Shown here piece by piece: positions 44,820 through 53,763 of a stretch of 64,000 nt of DNA. The stretch lies in assembly GCF_019343195.1 (NCBI RefSeq), contig NZ_RPHB01000004.1, forward strand, positions 186,001-250,000, given 5' to 3'. How positions within the stretch are numbered: the first letter of the stretch is position 1; each line of letters begins with the position of its first letter. The DNA comes from Arthrospiribacter ruber. Its GTDB lineage: Bacteria > Bacteroidota > Bacteroidia > Cytophagales > Cyclobacteriaceae. The position numbers and the translations under genes are program-made. The notes beneath the pieces were generated by a model that was not told the origin of the DNA, searched no databases, and worked only from the letters and a program-made list of their open reading frames with translations.

Positions 44820-45632
44820 ATGTCATTATTCCAACTAGACCATAAAAAAATCGTCATTACCGGAGCCACCGGAGTTTTGGGTGAGACCATTGCGCTGCAT
44901 TTAGCCAAAGAAGGTGCTCAAGTAATTATCATTGGCCGTACGGCATCCAAAGTAGAAAAGCTGGTTGACCAAATCAGAAGTAAAGGTGGGAATGCCGACG
45001 GATACCTGGCTGATGTAACTTCAGAGGAGCAGGTTAAAAATACTGCCAAACAGATCAAAAACCACTTTGGGACTGTAGATATTCTCATTAATATGGCAGG
45101 AGGAAATATGTCTGATGCGGTAGTGCAGCCCCATCAGACCTTAGCCGACCTATCTACTGAGGCCATGAGAAAAGTAATGGAACTCAATTATCAAGGTACC
45201 TTGATTCCTTCTAAGGTATTCTTGGAACTCATGCTGCCAAAAGGACAAGGCAACATCATCAATATTTCCTCCATGGCAGCATCCAGACCTATGACACGAG
45301 TAGCGGGATATGCTTCTGCCAAAGCAGCCATCGATAACCTCACCAAGTGGCTGGCTGTGGAATTATGTCAAAAGCACGGAGAATTTTTCAGAGTAAATGC
45401 CCTTGCTCCTGGTTTTTTTCTCACCGAACAAAACCGATCACTACTTACCGAAAATGATGGAAGTCTTACGCAAAGAGGCAACCAAATCATTACACATACT
45501 CCAATGAGGAGATTTGGGGAACCGGAAGATTTGTTGGGAGCCGTTCAGTGGCTTTGTTCTGATGCTTCCAAATTTGTAAGCGGTACCATCATACCGGTTG
45601 ATGGTGGATTTTCTGCCTATTCAGGGGTGTAG
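44820..45632 (+). CDS. SDR-type fructuronate (mannonate) oxidoreductase
   Basis: This 270-residue short-chain dehydrogenase has TGATGVLG (cofactor loop), NMAGGN, catalytic Ser in INISSMAAS, YASAKAA with Tyr and Lys, and the tail GTIIPVDGGFSAYSGV. Lying between uxaC and uxuA, it fills the position of UxuB, the enzyme reducing D-fructuronate to D-mannonate. Classical E. coli UxuB is a long-chain mannitol dehydrogenase-type protein of about 480 residues, so this is the unrelated short SDR form known from several other bacteria. Specificity follows from context. Confidence 0.85.
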   Translation: MSLFQLDHKKIVITGATGVLGETIALHLAKEGAQVIIIGRTASKVEKLVDQIRSKGGNADGYLADVTSEEQVKNTAKQIKNHFGTVDILINMAGGNMSDAVVQPHQTLADLSTEAMRKVMELNYQGTLIPSKVFLELMLPKGQGNIINISSMAASRPMTRVAGYASAKAAIDNLTKWLAVELCQKHGEFFRVNALAPGFFLTEQNRSLLTENDGSLTQRGNQIITHTPMRRFGEPEDLLGAVQWLCSDASKFVSGTIIPVDGGFSAYSGV

Positions 45633-45873
45633 TTGTTAGTTAAAAGTTACTTAGTTAATGGTTAATAGTCTAAGGTTTTACTTAGGAAAATAGATTTAAA
45701 ATTTTCTAAATAATTGGAAAACAATGTTTCAAGAACCCACAAAATATAAGGAAAATGACCAAAATGGAACAAATAAAAAATCGAATTGGCAAATATCCAC
45801 AATCTTGACTCTTGTTTCTGATCTCCCTACTCCCATTTCTCTCATCTCATTTCTCGCACCTAAAATCTAACCT
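45633..45873. repeat. Low-complexity spacer: TTAGTTA-type repeats and a pyrimidine-rich tract
   Basis: The 241 bases between the SDR gene and uxuA begin with degenerate repeats of TTAGTTA/TTAATGG (about 45633-45670) and end with a CT-rich tract (about 45805-45862). No gene or terminator was seen. The composition differs from other spacers in the window. Confidence 0.5.
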
Positions 45874-47052
45874 ATGAAATACAAAATGCTACAAACCATG
45901 CGCTGGTATGGGCCAAAAGATCCTGTGAGTCTTGCCGATATCCGTCAGTCTGGTGCCACCGGGATCGTCTCCGCATTACACCACATTCCCAATGGGGAAG
46001 TTTGGACAAAAGAAGAAATCAGAAAAAGAAAAACGATCATTGAGGAATCTGGGTTAATCTGGGAGGTGGTGGAATCAGTTCCCGTACATGAAAACATCAA
46101 AACCAGAACAGGTGATTTTTTGAAACTAATAGAAAACTACAAAGAAACCATCAGGAATTTAGCCTCTGAAGGTGTGTTCAGAATATGCTACAACTTCATG
46201 CCTATTTTGGACTGGACCAGAACCAAGTTGGCACATCCACTGCCTAATGGTGCTAGGGCTTTGTTTTTTGTCAAAAAAGAAGTCGTAGCATTTGACCTGT
46301 TCATTTTAAAAAGAGAAGGTGCTGAGAAGGAATACAGCCAAGAAGAAATCCAAAAAGCAAAAGATTTTTTTGACAATGCATCGGACTCTGATCTTAAAAG
46401 GGTTCAGGATAATATCCTCAAAGGACTTCCTGGTTCTGAAGAGGGATACACAATGGAGCAGTTTAGGGCAGCCTTAAATACCTATAAGGAAATTAACAGG
46501 AAAGTTTTGGCTGAAAATCTTCGTTTGTTTTTAGATGAAATTTTACCGGTGGCTCAGGAAAATGGTGTCTTTATGGCCATCCACCCTGATGATCCTCCAT
46601 TCGATATTTTCGGTTTGCCCAGAGTAGTTTCTACTGCTTCCGATATGAAAAGAATCATTGAGGACAATCCAAGCAAACATAACGGTTTTACTTTCTGCAC
46701 AGGATCATATGGGGTCAGAAAAGACAATGATCTCGTAGCTATGGTAAGGGAATTCGGCGACTTTATTCACTTTATCCACCTCAGATCTACCAGATGTGAT
46801 GAAGAAGGCAATTTCTTTGAAGACAATCACCTTGACGGAGATGTTCCGATGGAGGCAGTCATAGCAGAGGTCCTGAAAGTTCAAAAGAGACGCAAAATCA
46901 GCATTCCAATGAGGCCTGACCATGGACATCAAATGCTTGATGACCTCAATAAACCAATTGTCAATCCAGGCTATACCGCCATAGGAAGATTGAAAGGCCT
47001 TGCAGAAATACGCGGTGTAGAATCGGCCCTATTGTGGGCAGATCTGGTATAA
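45874..47052 (+). CDS. uxuA: Mannonate dehydratase
   Basis: This 392-residue enzyme dehydrates D-mannonate to 2-keto-3-deoxy-D-gluconate in the cytoplasm. The family N-terminus ([22 protein letters not shown]), the metal site [20 protein letters not shown] and [14 protein letters not shown] and [12 protein letters not shown] are intact, and the length equals that of E. coli UxuA (394). It is third in the glucuronate operon, though separated from the SDR gene by 241 bases of repeats. The following genes for keto-deoxygluconate kinase and aldolase are not in the window. A terminator follows at 47067. Confidence 0.97.
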   Translation: MKYKMLQTMRWYGPKDPVSLADIRQSGATGIVSALHHIPNGEVWTKEEIRKRKTIIEESGLIWEVVESVPVHENIKTRTGDFLKLIENYKETIRNLASEGVFRICYNFMPILDWTRTKLAHPLPNGARALFFVKKEVVAFDLFILKREGAEKEYSQEEIQKAKDFFDNASDSDLKRVQDNILKGLPGSEEGYTMEQFRAALNTYKEINRKVLAENLRLFLDEILPVAQENGVFMAIHPDDPPFDIFGLPRVVSTASDMKRIIEDNPSKHNGFTFCTGSYGVRKDNDLVAMVREFGDFIHFIHLRSTRCDEEGNFFEDNHLDGDVPMEAVIAEVLKVQKRRKISIPMRPDHGHQMLDDLNKPIVNPGYTAIGRLKGLAEIRGVESALLWADLV

Positions 47053-47065
47053 ATCCAAGGTTTAG

Positions 47066-47097
47066 AAAATCCTGTCTGTTGGCAGGATTTTTTTTTA
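47066..47097 (+). terminator. Terminator of uxuA
   Basis: AAATCCTG (47067-47074) pairs with CAGGATTT (47083-47090) around an eight-base loop, followed by a long T-run. Confidence 0.9.
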
Positions 47098-47280
47098 TTT
47101 TTTGGCGGAAAAAAATCTGAATATTCCCTTTTTAACTGATTATTGTCTTGGATTCCAAAAACACTTTATAGCAAAGGAATCATTGGATTACACCCTATTT
47201 TTTACTTTATCAATCTCACTTCCCATTAATTTGTAAAAACCAGAACCATCTCTACCCTATTTCATTGATGAAAATTAATT

Positions 47281-47296
47281 TTGAAACCGATTTCAA
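47281..47296 (+). promoter_or_regulatory. LacI-type operator before the GH43 gene
   Basis: TTGAAACCGATTTCAA is a 16-base palindrome with one central mismatch pair and a CG core, 49 bases before the GH43 ATG. It is the probable operator of the LacI gene at 48449. Confidence 0.65.
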
Positions 47297-47344
47297 TTTT
47301 TCTATTTTAACATTTTCAAAAGATAATTAACAAACCTTAAACCT

Positions 47345-48439
47345 ATGTACTTTAAATCCATCTACCGGGGTGCATTGCTCGCCATGACCCCTATTTACCT
47401 GCTATCGTGCAATCCTTCTACAGAAAAGCAAACGGAGGAAATCACTGAAAATGAAGAAAGTAAATACCTCTCCAAGCCTTTAGTTTCGCATGTATTTACT
47501 GCTGATCCATCTGCTCATGTATTCAATGGGAAAATCTACATCTACCCTTCCCATGATGTGGAATCAGAAATTGACCAAGATGATTCCGGTGCTCATTTCA
47601 ACATGAGAGATTATCATGTGTTTTCTATGGAGTCCATTGACGCAGAACCTGTAGACCACGGTGTTATTCTTGATGTAGACGATGTTCCTTGGGCAAAAAG
47701 ACAAATGTGGGCTCCTGACGCTGCTGAAAAAGACGGCAAATACTATTTTTATTTCCCAGCAAAAGACTATGATGATATTTTCAGAATTGGAGTAGCAGTA
47801 GCTGATAGCCCCACAGGTCCATTCAAAGCAGAGGATGAGCCTATCAAAGGTAGCTTCAGCATGGATCCTGCCGTATTTCAAGACGGCGAAGAGTATTATA
47901 TGTATTGGGGAGGTATCTGGGGAGGACAGCTTCAAAAATGGAGAACAGGAGAATATGTGTCTACAGGAGACAGACCTTATGACGATGAGCCTGAGGATGA
48001 TGAACCAGCTATTGCTCCTATGATAGCCAAAATGAGTGATGATATGCTTCAGTTTGCCGAAACTCCACGTCAGGTTTTGATTTTGGATAAAGATGGTGAA
48101 CCGATTAAAGCTGGAGATCATGAAAGACGCTTTTTCGAGGCAGCTTGGGTACATAAGCACGATGGAAAATATTATTTCTCCTATTCTACAGGAGACACCC
48201 ACAATATTGCCTATGCCATCGGTGACAATCCTTATGGTCCATTCACTTACCAAGGAGTGATTCTTCAGCCAGTGGAAGGATGGACCAACCACCATTCTAT
48301 TGTTAAGGTCGACGACAAGTGGTATATCTTCTATCACGACACCGAAATCTCTGGAGAGACTCACCTAAGAAATATCAAAATGGCTGAAATGACACACAAC
48401 CCTGACGGAACCATTCAGACCATCAACCCAATGAAATAG
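47345..48439 (+). CDS. Glycoside hydrolase family 43 lipoprotein
   Basis: This 364-residue lipoprotein (lipobox YLLSC, Cys22) is a five-bladed propeller glycosidase. The three GH43 carboxylates are visible: base Asp in FTADPSAHVFNG, pKa-tuning Asp in FSMDPAVFQDG and acid Glu in RFFEAAWVHKHDG. GH43 members are beta-xylosidases or alpha-arabinofuranosidases; next to GH67, action on xylan side chains or xylooligosaccharides is likely. It starts the operon GH43-LacI-GH67, and the gap to lacI is only nine bases. It is probably surface or periplasmic. Confidence 0.93.
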   Translation: MYFKSIYRGALLAMTPIYLLSCNPSTEKQTEEITENEESKYLSKPLVSHVFTADPSAHVFNGKIYIYPSHDVESEIDQDDSGAHFNMRDYHVFSMESIDAEPVDHGVILDVDDVPWAKRQMWAPDAAEKDGKYYFYFPAKDYDDIFRIGVAVADSPTGPFKAEDEPIKGSFSMDPAVFQDGEEYYMYWGGIWGGQLQKWRTGEYVSTGDRPYDDEPEDDEPAIAPMIAKMSDDMLQFAETPRQVLILDKDGEPIKAGDHERRFFEAAWVHKHDGKYYFSYSTGDTHNIAYAIGDNPYGPFTYQGVILQPVEGWTNHHSIVKVDDKWYIFYHDTEISGETHLRNIKMAEMTHNPDGTIQTINPMK

Positions 48440-48448
48440 AAAATCTTT

Positions 48449-49474
48449 GTGGAAAAGGAAATCACGATCTACGACATTGCCAAAGACTTGGGTGTGTCTC
48501 CTGCTACTGTAAGCAGAGCACTGAATAACCATCCCGCAGTAAATGAAAAAACCAAAAAGAAAATTTACAATGCGGCAATGGAAATGGGATACCAATCAAA
48601 TGTTTTTGCTTCCAACCTGAGAAGTAAAAGAACCAATAACATCGGAGTAATAGTACCTAGGCTCAATAGTTCCTTTCAGTCATCCGTTTTAGCCGGAATG
48701 GAAAAAGTAGCGAATGAGGCAGGCTTCAACCTGATCATTTCCCAGTCTTTGGAATCTAAAGACAAAGAAATAGCTAATACACACTCCATGTTCAACAGCC
48801 GTGTCGATGGATTGTTGGTTTCTTTAGCCAGCAATACTGAAAGTCTGGAGCATTTTGCTCCATTTATTAAAAAGAAAATACCTGTAATCTTTTATGATCG
48901 GGTGGGAAATTTTGAGGAGATGTTTGGTGTGACTATAGACAATATGAAAGCAGCACACCAAGCTACCTCCCACCTGATTGAGCAAGGATGCCAGAGAATT
49001 GTCCATGTCTTGGGCAATATCAAAGTAAATGTCTATCATGAAAGGCTAAAAGGGTATAAATATGCCCTTTTAGATCACTCAATACCTTTTGATGAAAACC
49101 TCATCATCTATTCCGATTTGAATGAAGAAGCTGGATACGATATTGTACAGAAAATCAAAAGCATTGAGCCTAGAATTGATGGGCTTTTTGTATCCAATGA
49201 TGCCTGTGCTGCCAGCTGCCTTAAGCAGCTCAAACTCGAAGGTTACCGAATTCCTGAAGACATTGCCGTGGTTGGTTTCAATAATGATGTCATTTCACGT
49301 CTCGTTGAACCCAATATCACTACAATCAATTATCCAGGATATGAAATGGGAGAATTAGCCATGCGAAACCTCATCAATCACCTCGATGTGAATACAGAGA
49401 ATCTCCTCAAAAACACCAATCGGATCACTTTAAGATCAGAATTAATCATCAGGGAGTCTTCCAAAAGAAAGTAA
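48449..49474 (+). CDS. LacI-family regulator inside the xylan operon
   Basis: This 341-residue regulator has its helix-turn-helix in residues 5-25 (IYDIAKDLGVSPATVSRALNN) followed by the hinge, then the sugar-sensing domain (NNIGVIVPRLNSSFQSSVLAGME, FYDRVG, DGLFVSNDACAASCL). The start is GTG at 48449, the only start that keeps the full DNA-binding head. It lies between GH43 and GH67 genes in the same direction, so it is probably transcribed with its targets and feeds back on the palindrome at 47281. Confidence 0.93.
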   Translation: MEKEITIYDIAKDLGVSPATVSRALNNHPAVNEKTKKKIYNAAMEMGYQSNVFASNLRSKRTNNIGVIVPRLNSSFQSSVLAGMEKVANEAGFNLIISQSLESKDKEIANTHSMFNSRVDGLLVSLASNTESLEHFAPFIKKKIPVIFYDRVGNFEEMFGVTIDNMKAAHQATSHLIEQGCQRIVHVLGNIKVNVYHERLKGYKYALLDHSIPFDENLIIYSDLNEEAGYDIVQKIKSIEPRIDGLFVSNDACAASCLKQLKLEGYRIPEDIAVVGFNNDVISRLVEPNITTINYPGYEMGELAMRNLINHLDVNTENLLKNTNRITLRSELIIRESSKRK

Positions 49475-49499
49475 GTATCCCAACAATAAACCTAACCTA

Positions 49500-51617
49500 A
49501 TGTACAGATTAATAAATCTCCTTTTGGCTTTGGCTTTGTTGCCATTGACATTGCAGGCCAATGATGGATATAAGCTTTGGCTGCAATATTACCCTATTGA
49601 AAATGCTGAAGATTGGATGACAGATGTCTTTACCGATGCCAAAGTAAATGGCTCAGGGGAAACTATATCCATTATCAAGAACGAACTGGAACTGGCTTCA
49701 GAAGGCTTTTTCAACAAAAAAACAAGCTTTACTGAATCAGGTTCAAAGCTTTGGATTGCTTTAAAAAGTGAGCTTCCGGCAAATTTAGCAAGCCGTTCTA
49801 CTGAAGACCTTGGAGAGGAAGGCTATCATATTTTCAATGCCAACGGGCAAGTCATTGTAACTGCCAATACCCAGTTTGGACTGCTATATGGAACATTCAG
49901 ACTACTCCAGCAAATACAGCTTTTGGAACCTATTAGTGAACATGGCATTGTAGAAATACCTAAAATACAAAAACGAGTACTCAACCATTGGGATAATCTA
50001 AACAGAACCGTGGAAAGAGGTTATTCAGGTTTTAGTATCTGGAACTGGCATAGACTGCCCCGTCACATTGACCAACAGTATCTGGACTATGCCAGGGCCA
50101 ATGCCTCCGTAGGCATCAATGGAACAGCCATAACCAATGTCAATGCCAATGCGCTCGTGCTTACTCCCTACTATCTGGAAAAAGCGCAAGCACTCGCAAA
50201 TGCATTCCGTCCTTACGGTATCAAAGTGTATCTTACTGCACGCTTTTCTTCACCAATGGAAATCGGTGGGCTGAAAACAGCAGACCCACTTGATCCAGAA
50301 GTGCAGCAATGGTGGAAGGACAAGGCAAAGGAAATTTATGATTACATTCCCGATTTTGGCGGTTTTTTGGTAAAAGCAGATTCTGAAGGACAACCAGGAC
50401 CACACAATTATGGGAGAACCCAAGCTGAAGGTGCCAATGTATTGGCTGACGCAGTAAAGCCATTTGGAGGAATAGTGATGTGGAGAGCATTTGTGTATAG
50501 CGAGCATACACCTGATGACAGACACAAACAAGCCTATAACGAGTTTGTACCTATCGATGGCAAATTCAGAGACAATGTTATAGTGCAGGTCAAAAACGGT
50601 GCAATTGATTTTCAGCCAAGGGAACCTTTTCACCCTTTGTTCGGTGCCATGCCAGAAACACCCCTCATGATGGAATTTCAGATCACCCAAGAATATTTGG
50701 GCCATGATACCCATTTGGCATTTTTGGCTCCTATGTATGAAGAGGTGCTCAAGGAAGATACTTACGTGAACGGAGAAGGCTCAGAAGTGGCCAAAGTAAT
50801 TGATGGGAGTCTGCATGACTATTCCATGACTGCAATGGCCGGCGTAGCCAATATCGGTACGGACAGAAACTGGACAGGGCATCATTTTCATCAGGCCAAT
50901 TGGTATGCCTATGGTAAGTTGGCGTGGAATCCTTATGAAAGATCTGAAAGAATTGCGCTTGACTGGATTAAACTGACTTTCACTTCAGATCCTGATTTTG
51001 TAAATCCTGTCAAAGAAATGATGCTCAGATCCCATGAAATGGTAGTCAATTACATGACGCCTTTGGGAATCCACCATATCATGGCAAGAAGTCATCATTA
51101 TGGTCCCGGACCATGGGTGACCGGAGGAGAAAGGGCCGATTGGACCTCTACTTATTACCACAATGCCAGTGAAAAAGGTATGGGCTTCGACCGCACAAGG
51201 GCAAGAAGTAATGCCTTGGAACAATATGCGCCGGAATTGCAGGAAAAATGGGGTAATCTTGAAACCGTCCCTGAAAAATTCCTTTTGTGGTTCCACCACC
51301 TTCCTTGGGATCATCAAATGAAATCCGGAAATATCCTTTGGGATGAAATGGCTTTACATTATCAAAAAGGTGTAGATGAAGCCCGGCAAAACGTCAAAAC
51401 CTGGAAAAAACTGGAAAACCATGTTGACAGGTACAGGTATGAGCACGTTTTGTCTTTTTTGAAAATCCAGGCCGAAGAAGCCCAATGGTGGAGAGATGCA
51501 GTATTACTCTATTTTGGACAATTTTCAAACAGACCACTTCCTGAAGGTGTGGAAAGTCCAGAACATGACCTTGAGTATTACATGAATATCAATCATAAGT
51601 TTGTTCCAGGAATATAA
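49500..51617 (+). CDS. GH67 alpha-glucuronidase
   Basis: This 705-residue exported enzyme (signal peptide about residues 1-20) removes (4-O-methyl-)glucuronic acid from the ends of xylooligosaccharides. GH67 marks are present: an N-terminal GH20-like domain, the acid Glu region LVKADSEGQPGPHNYGRTQ, the base candidates in KNGAIDFQPREPFHPLFG (Asp) and LMMEFQITQEYLG (Glu), and the late HHYGPGPW. The length is family-typical (about 700). The released glucuronate can enter the uxaC-uxuA route encoded upstream. A strong terminator follows. Confidence 0.96.
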   Translation: MYRLINLLLALALLPLTLQANDGYKLWLQYYPIENAEDWMTDVFTDAKVNGSGETISIIKNELELASEGFFNKKTSFTESGSKLWIALKSELPANLASRSTEDLGEEGYHIFNANGQVIVTANTQFGLLYGTFRLLQQIQLLEPISEHGIVEIPKIQKRVLNHWDNLNRTVERGYSGFSIWNWHRLPRHIDQQYLDYARANASVGINGTAITNVNANALVLTPYYLEKAQALANAFRPYGIKVYLTARFSSPMEIGGLKTADPLDPEVQQWWKDKAKEIYDYIPDFGGFLVKADSEGQPGPHNYGRTQAEGANVLADAVKPFGGIVMWRAFVYSEHTPDDRHKQAYNEFVPIDGKFRDNVIVQVKNGAIDFQPREPFHPLFGAMPETPLMMEFQITQEYLGHDTHLAFLAPMYEEVLKEDTYVNGEGSEVAKVIDGSLHDYSMTAMAGVANIGTDRNWTGHHFHQANWYAYGKLAWNPYERSERIALDWIKLTFTSDPDFVNPVKEMMLRSHEMVVNYMTPLGIHHIMARSHHYGPGPWVTGGERADWTSTYYHNASEKGMGFDRTRARSNALEQYAPELQEKWGNLETVPEKFLLWFHHLPWDHQMKSGNILWDEMALHYQKGVDEARQNVKTWKKLENHVDRYRYEHVLSFLKIQAEEAQWWRDAVLLYFGQFSNRPLPEGVESPEHDLEYYMNINHKFVPGI

Positions 51618-51622
51618 TTAAG

Positions 51623-51652
51623 ACGGAAGGCCAAAAATGCCTTCCGTTTTTT
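51623..51652 (+). terminator. Terminator of the GH67 operon
   Basis: ACGGAAGGC (51623-51631) pairs perfectly with GCCTTCCGT (51639-51647), followed by T6. The T-run touches the stop codon of the convergent lytTR gene. Confidence 0.92.
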
Positions 51653-52370
51653 ATTGACCACCGGTCAGCAGTTCAATGATTTCACTTCTTCTACTTCTGG
51701 AAAAAGGAACTTTCATTTTGCCCATATCCAACTCATTTCCTATGATTCCCTGCACTTTATCCTTGGAGATAATATAAGTCTTGTGGACCCTCAAAAATGT
51801 GGAAGGCAATGATTCTTCAAGGCTTTTCATGGTCATTAACGTGATAAAGCGGTCTTTTTCAGTATGTATGGCCAGGTAGTTTTCCATTCCTTCGATATAG
51901 ACAATGTCTTCGAGATTGATGCGTCTGAGCATGGCATCCACCTTTACGAATATATGGTCTTTAGGTGATATGGGTTCAGGTGGCTTTTGGTCTCTAAATT
52001 TCAATTTGTATACGTCTGAAGCTTTATTGACCGCTTTTAGAAACCTCTCAAAAGAATAAGGTTTGACAAGATAATCTACCACATCCAGTTCAAATCCTTG
52101 TAATGCATAATTAGGATAGGCAGTAGTAATAATTACCATGGGAGGTTTGTGAAGGGATTTTAAAAAATCCAGCCCAGTGATTTTTGGCATTTGAATATCC
52201 AAAAACATCAAGTGAACTTCATTTTCCAGCAGCGTCTTATTGGCTTCCAATGCATTTTCGCAAGTAATCAATAGCTCAAGCTGCGAGATTTCCCTGACAT
52301 AATTTTTCAAACCTTCCCGTGCTAAAGGTTCATCTTCTACTATAATGGTCTTGATCTTCATCTTAGTCAA
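51651..52370 (-). CDS. LytTR-family response regulator
   Basis: This 239-residue protein has a receiver domain (residues 1-120; acidic VEDE at 11-14, phospho-acceptor Asp58 in FLDIQMPKITG, Thr and Lys at TTAYPNYA and YLVKPYSF) and a LytTR DNA-binding domain (about 140-235: IFVKVDAMLRRINLEDIVYIEGMENYLAIHT in part, RVHKTYIISKDKV). Its start overlaps the kinase stop by eight bases, making a typical LytS/LytTR pair. The target genes are unknown; in Bacteroidota such pairs often control neighbouring transport or envelope genes. Confidence 0.95.
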   Translation of the reverse strand: MTKMKIKTIIVEDEPLAREGLKNYVREISQLELLITCENALEANKTLLENEVHLMFLDIQMPKITGLDFLKSLHKPPMVIITTAYPNYALQGFELDVVDYLVKPYSFERFLKAVNKASDVYKLKFRDQKPPEPISPKDHIFVKVDAMLRRINLEDIVYIEGMENYLAIHTEKDRFITLMTMKSLEESLPSTFLRVHKTYIISKDKVQGIIGNELDMGKMKVPFSRSRRSEIIELLTGGQ

Positions 52371-53421
52371 TGTTCACGGTTAGCCATACTTCAAATGTAT
52401 CCTTTTCTTCTTTAACTGTAAGGTTGTAATTCTTAGGGTAAAGAAGTTCCAGCCTTCTCTTGATATTTTTCAGCCCCAATCCTCCTGGTCTTCCTACTAC
52501 CCCGCTTTCATCTTTGGTATTGAAAAAATAAGCCATAAGCTGATTATCTCTTTTTGTCAAATGGAGCTTAACTATATTTTTTCGGTCGATGTGGGAGGAA
52601 AGGTGCTTGAAACAGTTTTCCAGAAATGGAATCAAAACCAATGGAGCGATTTTAAACCCTTCTAAATCCCCTTCCAGTTGATAATCAATGTCCATCCTTT
52701 CTCCCTTTCGGATCTTTTCCAGATCTATGTAATTTTCCAAATATTCGAGTTCTTTTTGAATGTCAATCTTGTCTACTGAAAATTCATAAAGCTGTGAGCG
52801 CAAAAGGTTGCTCAACTTGATCAAAGTATCAGAAGCTTTGTCGGGATCCATCCGGATCAAAACATAAACCGAATTAATGGCATTAAACAAAAAATGCGGA
52901 TTGACCTGGGATTTGAGGAATTCCAATTCTGAAGCGACCCTTTCTTTTTCCTTTAGCTCGTTGATCCTTTGCATTTTACGGTTATCAACAAAACCTTTAA
53001 AGCCCAATAAAATAGCTCCTGTAAAGATATTACTGGAAAAATATATCATAAGAATCTGGACAAAACTTGCTTGAAAAAGCTCTTTGAGATCTGTTATCAA
53101 TATCCACTGTATTCCAAAATACATGAGCAAAGCCAACAAAACACCTAGCATCAAAAAAGATAAAATAAATAGAAAAATTCCTTTGGGCTTGAATATCTTG
53201 GGAATGAGAATGTAATACGAAATATAATATATGGAGGCATTGGCAACTGTATAGAAACCTGTAACCCATAGCAAATCCGAAAGCTGGCTGTACATGGGCC
53301 GGTATATCCAAACCCAAAAAACAAAATAAAAAGACCAGAAAAGGAGATGGTGCAACTTCATGTCTAGAAGTTTTCTTAATACACCGGTTGTTTTCAAATG
53401 GCTTGCAGTACTGATTGTCAT
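52363..53421 (-). CDS. LytS-like sensor histidine kinase
   Basis: This protein has 352 residues from the ATG at 53421; the frame extends to 53478, but the later start follows the stop of a small gene by four bases. It has about four membrane helices in residues 20-150, a short coiled coil (KMQRINELKEKERVASELEFL, in part), the His-kinase motif FLKSQVNPHFLFNAINSVY with the phospho-His, and an HATPase domain (LIPFLENCFKHL, GGLGLKNIKRRLELLYP). It phosphorylates the LytTR regulator encoded next, with which it overlaps. A later ATG (MKLHHLLF) is a possible alternative start. Confidence 0.92.
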   Translation of the reverse strand: MTISTASHLKTTGVLRKLLDMKLHHLLFWSFYFVFWVWIYRPMYSQLSDLLWVTGFYTVANASIYYISYYILIPKIFKPKGIFLFILSFLMLGVLLALLMYFGIQWILITDLKELFQASFVQILMIYFSSNIFTGAILLGFKGFVDNRKMQRINELKEKERVASELEFLKSQVNPHFLFNAINSVYVLIRMDPDKASDTLIKLSNLLRSQLYEFSVDKIDIQKELEYLENYIDLEKIRKGERMDIDYQLEGDLEGFKIAPLVLIPFLENCFKHLSSHIDRKNIVKLHLTKRDNQLMAYFFNTKDESGVVGRPGGLGLKNIKRRLELLYPKNYNLTVKEEKDTFEVWLTVNID

Positions 53422-53425
53422 CCCT

Positions 53426-53512
53426 CTATTTTTTTGAATCTTTGAAAGCACCCGCCATATACAAGGTGAAAAAAACAATTGCTACCAGAAATAATGTCCA
53501 CCAAATCATCAT
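53426..53512 (-). CDS. 28-residue single-pass membrane peptide before the kinase gene
   Basis: An ATG-ATG start at 53512 opens a 28-codon gene ending in TAG at 53428-53426. The product begins MMIWWTLFLVAIVFF and ends AGAFKDSKK: one membrane helix, an aromatic head and a basic tail, so the tail should face the cytoplasm. The next ATG, that of the kinase, comes four bases after the stop, which is the spacing of translational coupling. A TAnnTTTG box lies about 190 bases upstream. It is too short for standard gene callers. Function is unknown; sensing with, or modulation of, the kinase is an inference. Confidence 0.6.
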   Translation of the reverse strand: MMIWWTLFLVAIVFFTLYMAGAFKDSKK

Positions 53513-53700
53513 TTGAATATTTTTTGAACATGAATGTAAAAATAAAAAGCGCCAACCCTCTAGTTTTCTTGACCAAAAGTCTTGGACCCTTGATCAAATG
53601 TAAAATTCCTCTAATCTTCCTAATAAAATTATTTCGCCACATAACCCTGAGTCTTATTCCTCATTAAATCCCCTTTGGTCAGATGCAGCGGTTCAATGGT

Positions 53701-53708
53701 CAAAGATA
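53701..53708 (-). promoter_or_regulatory. Possible -7 box of the peptide-kinase-regulator operon
   Basis: On the minus strand TATCTTTG is an exact TAnnTTTG match, with a TTG 24 bases further upstream. It lies about 190 bases before the 28-residue gene. Confidence 0.45.
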
Positions 53709-53763
53709 TTTTTCAAATAGAAGTGACTGTTTCAATTTTGGGTATCACAAAACGTAAAAACTT

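Noticed and set aside
47564-48364. Long open frame (266 codons) on the minus strand inside the GH43 gene
   Set aside because: It is fully antisense to a gene with all three GH43 catalytic residues, has no recognisable domain and no promoter; it is a shadow of the GH43 codon usage.
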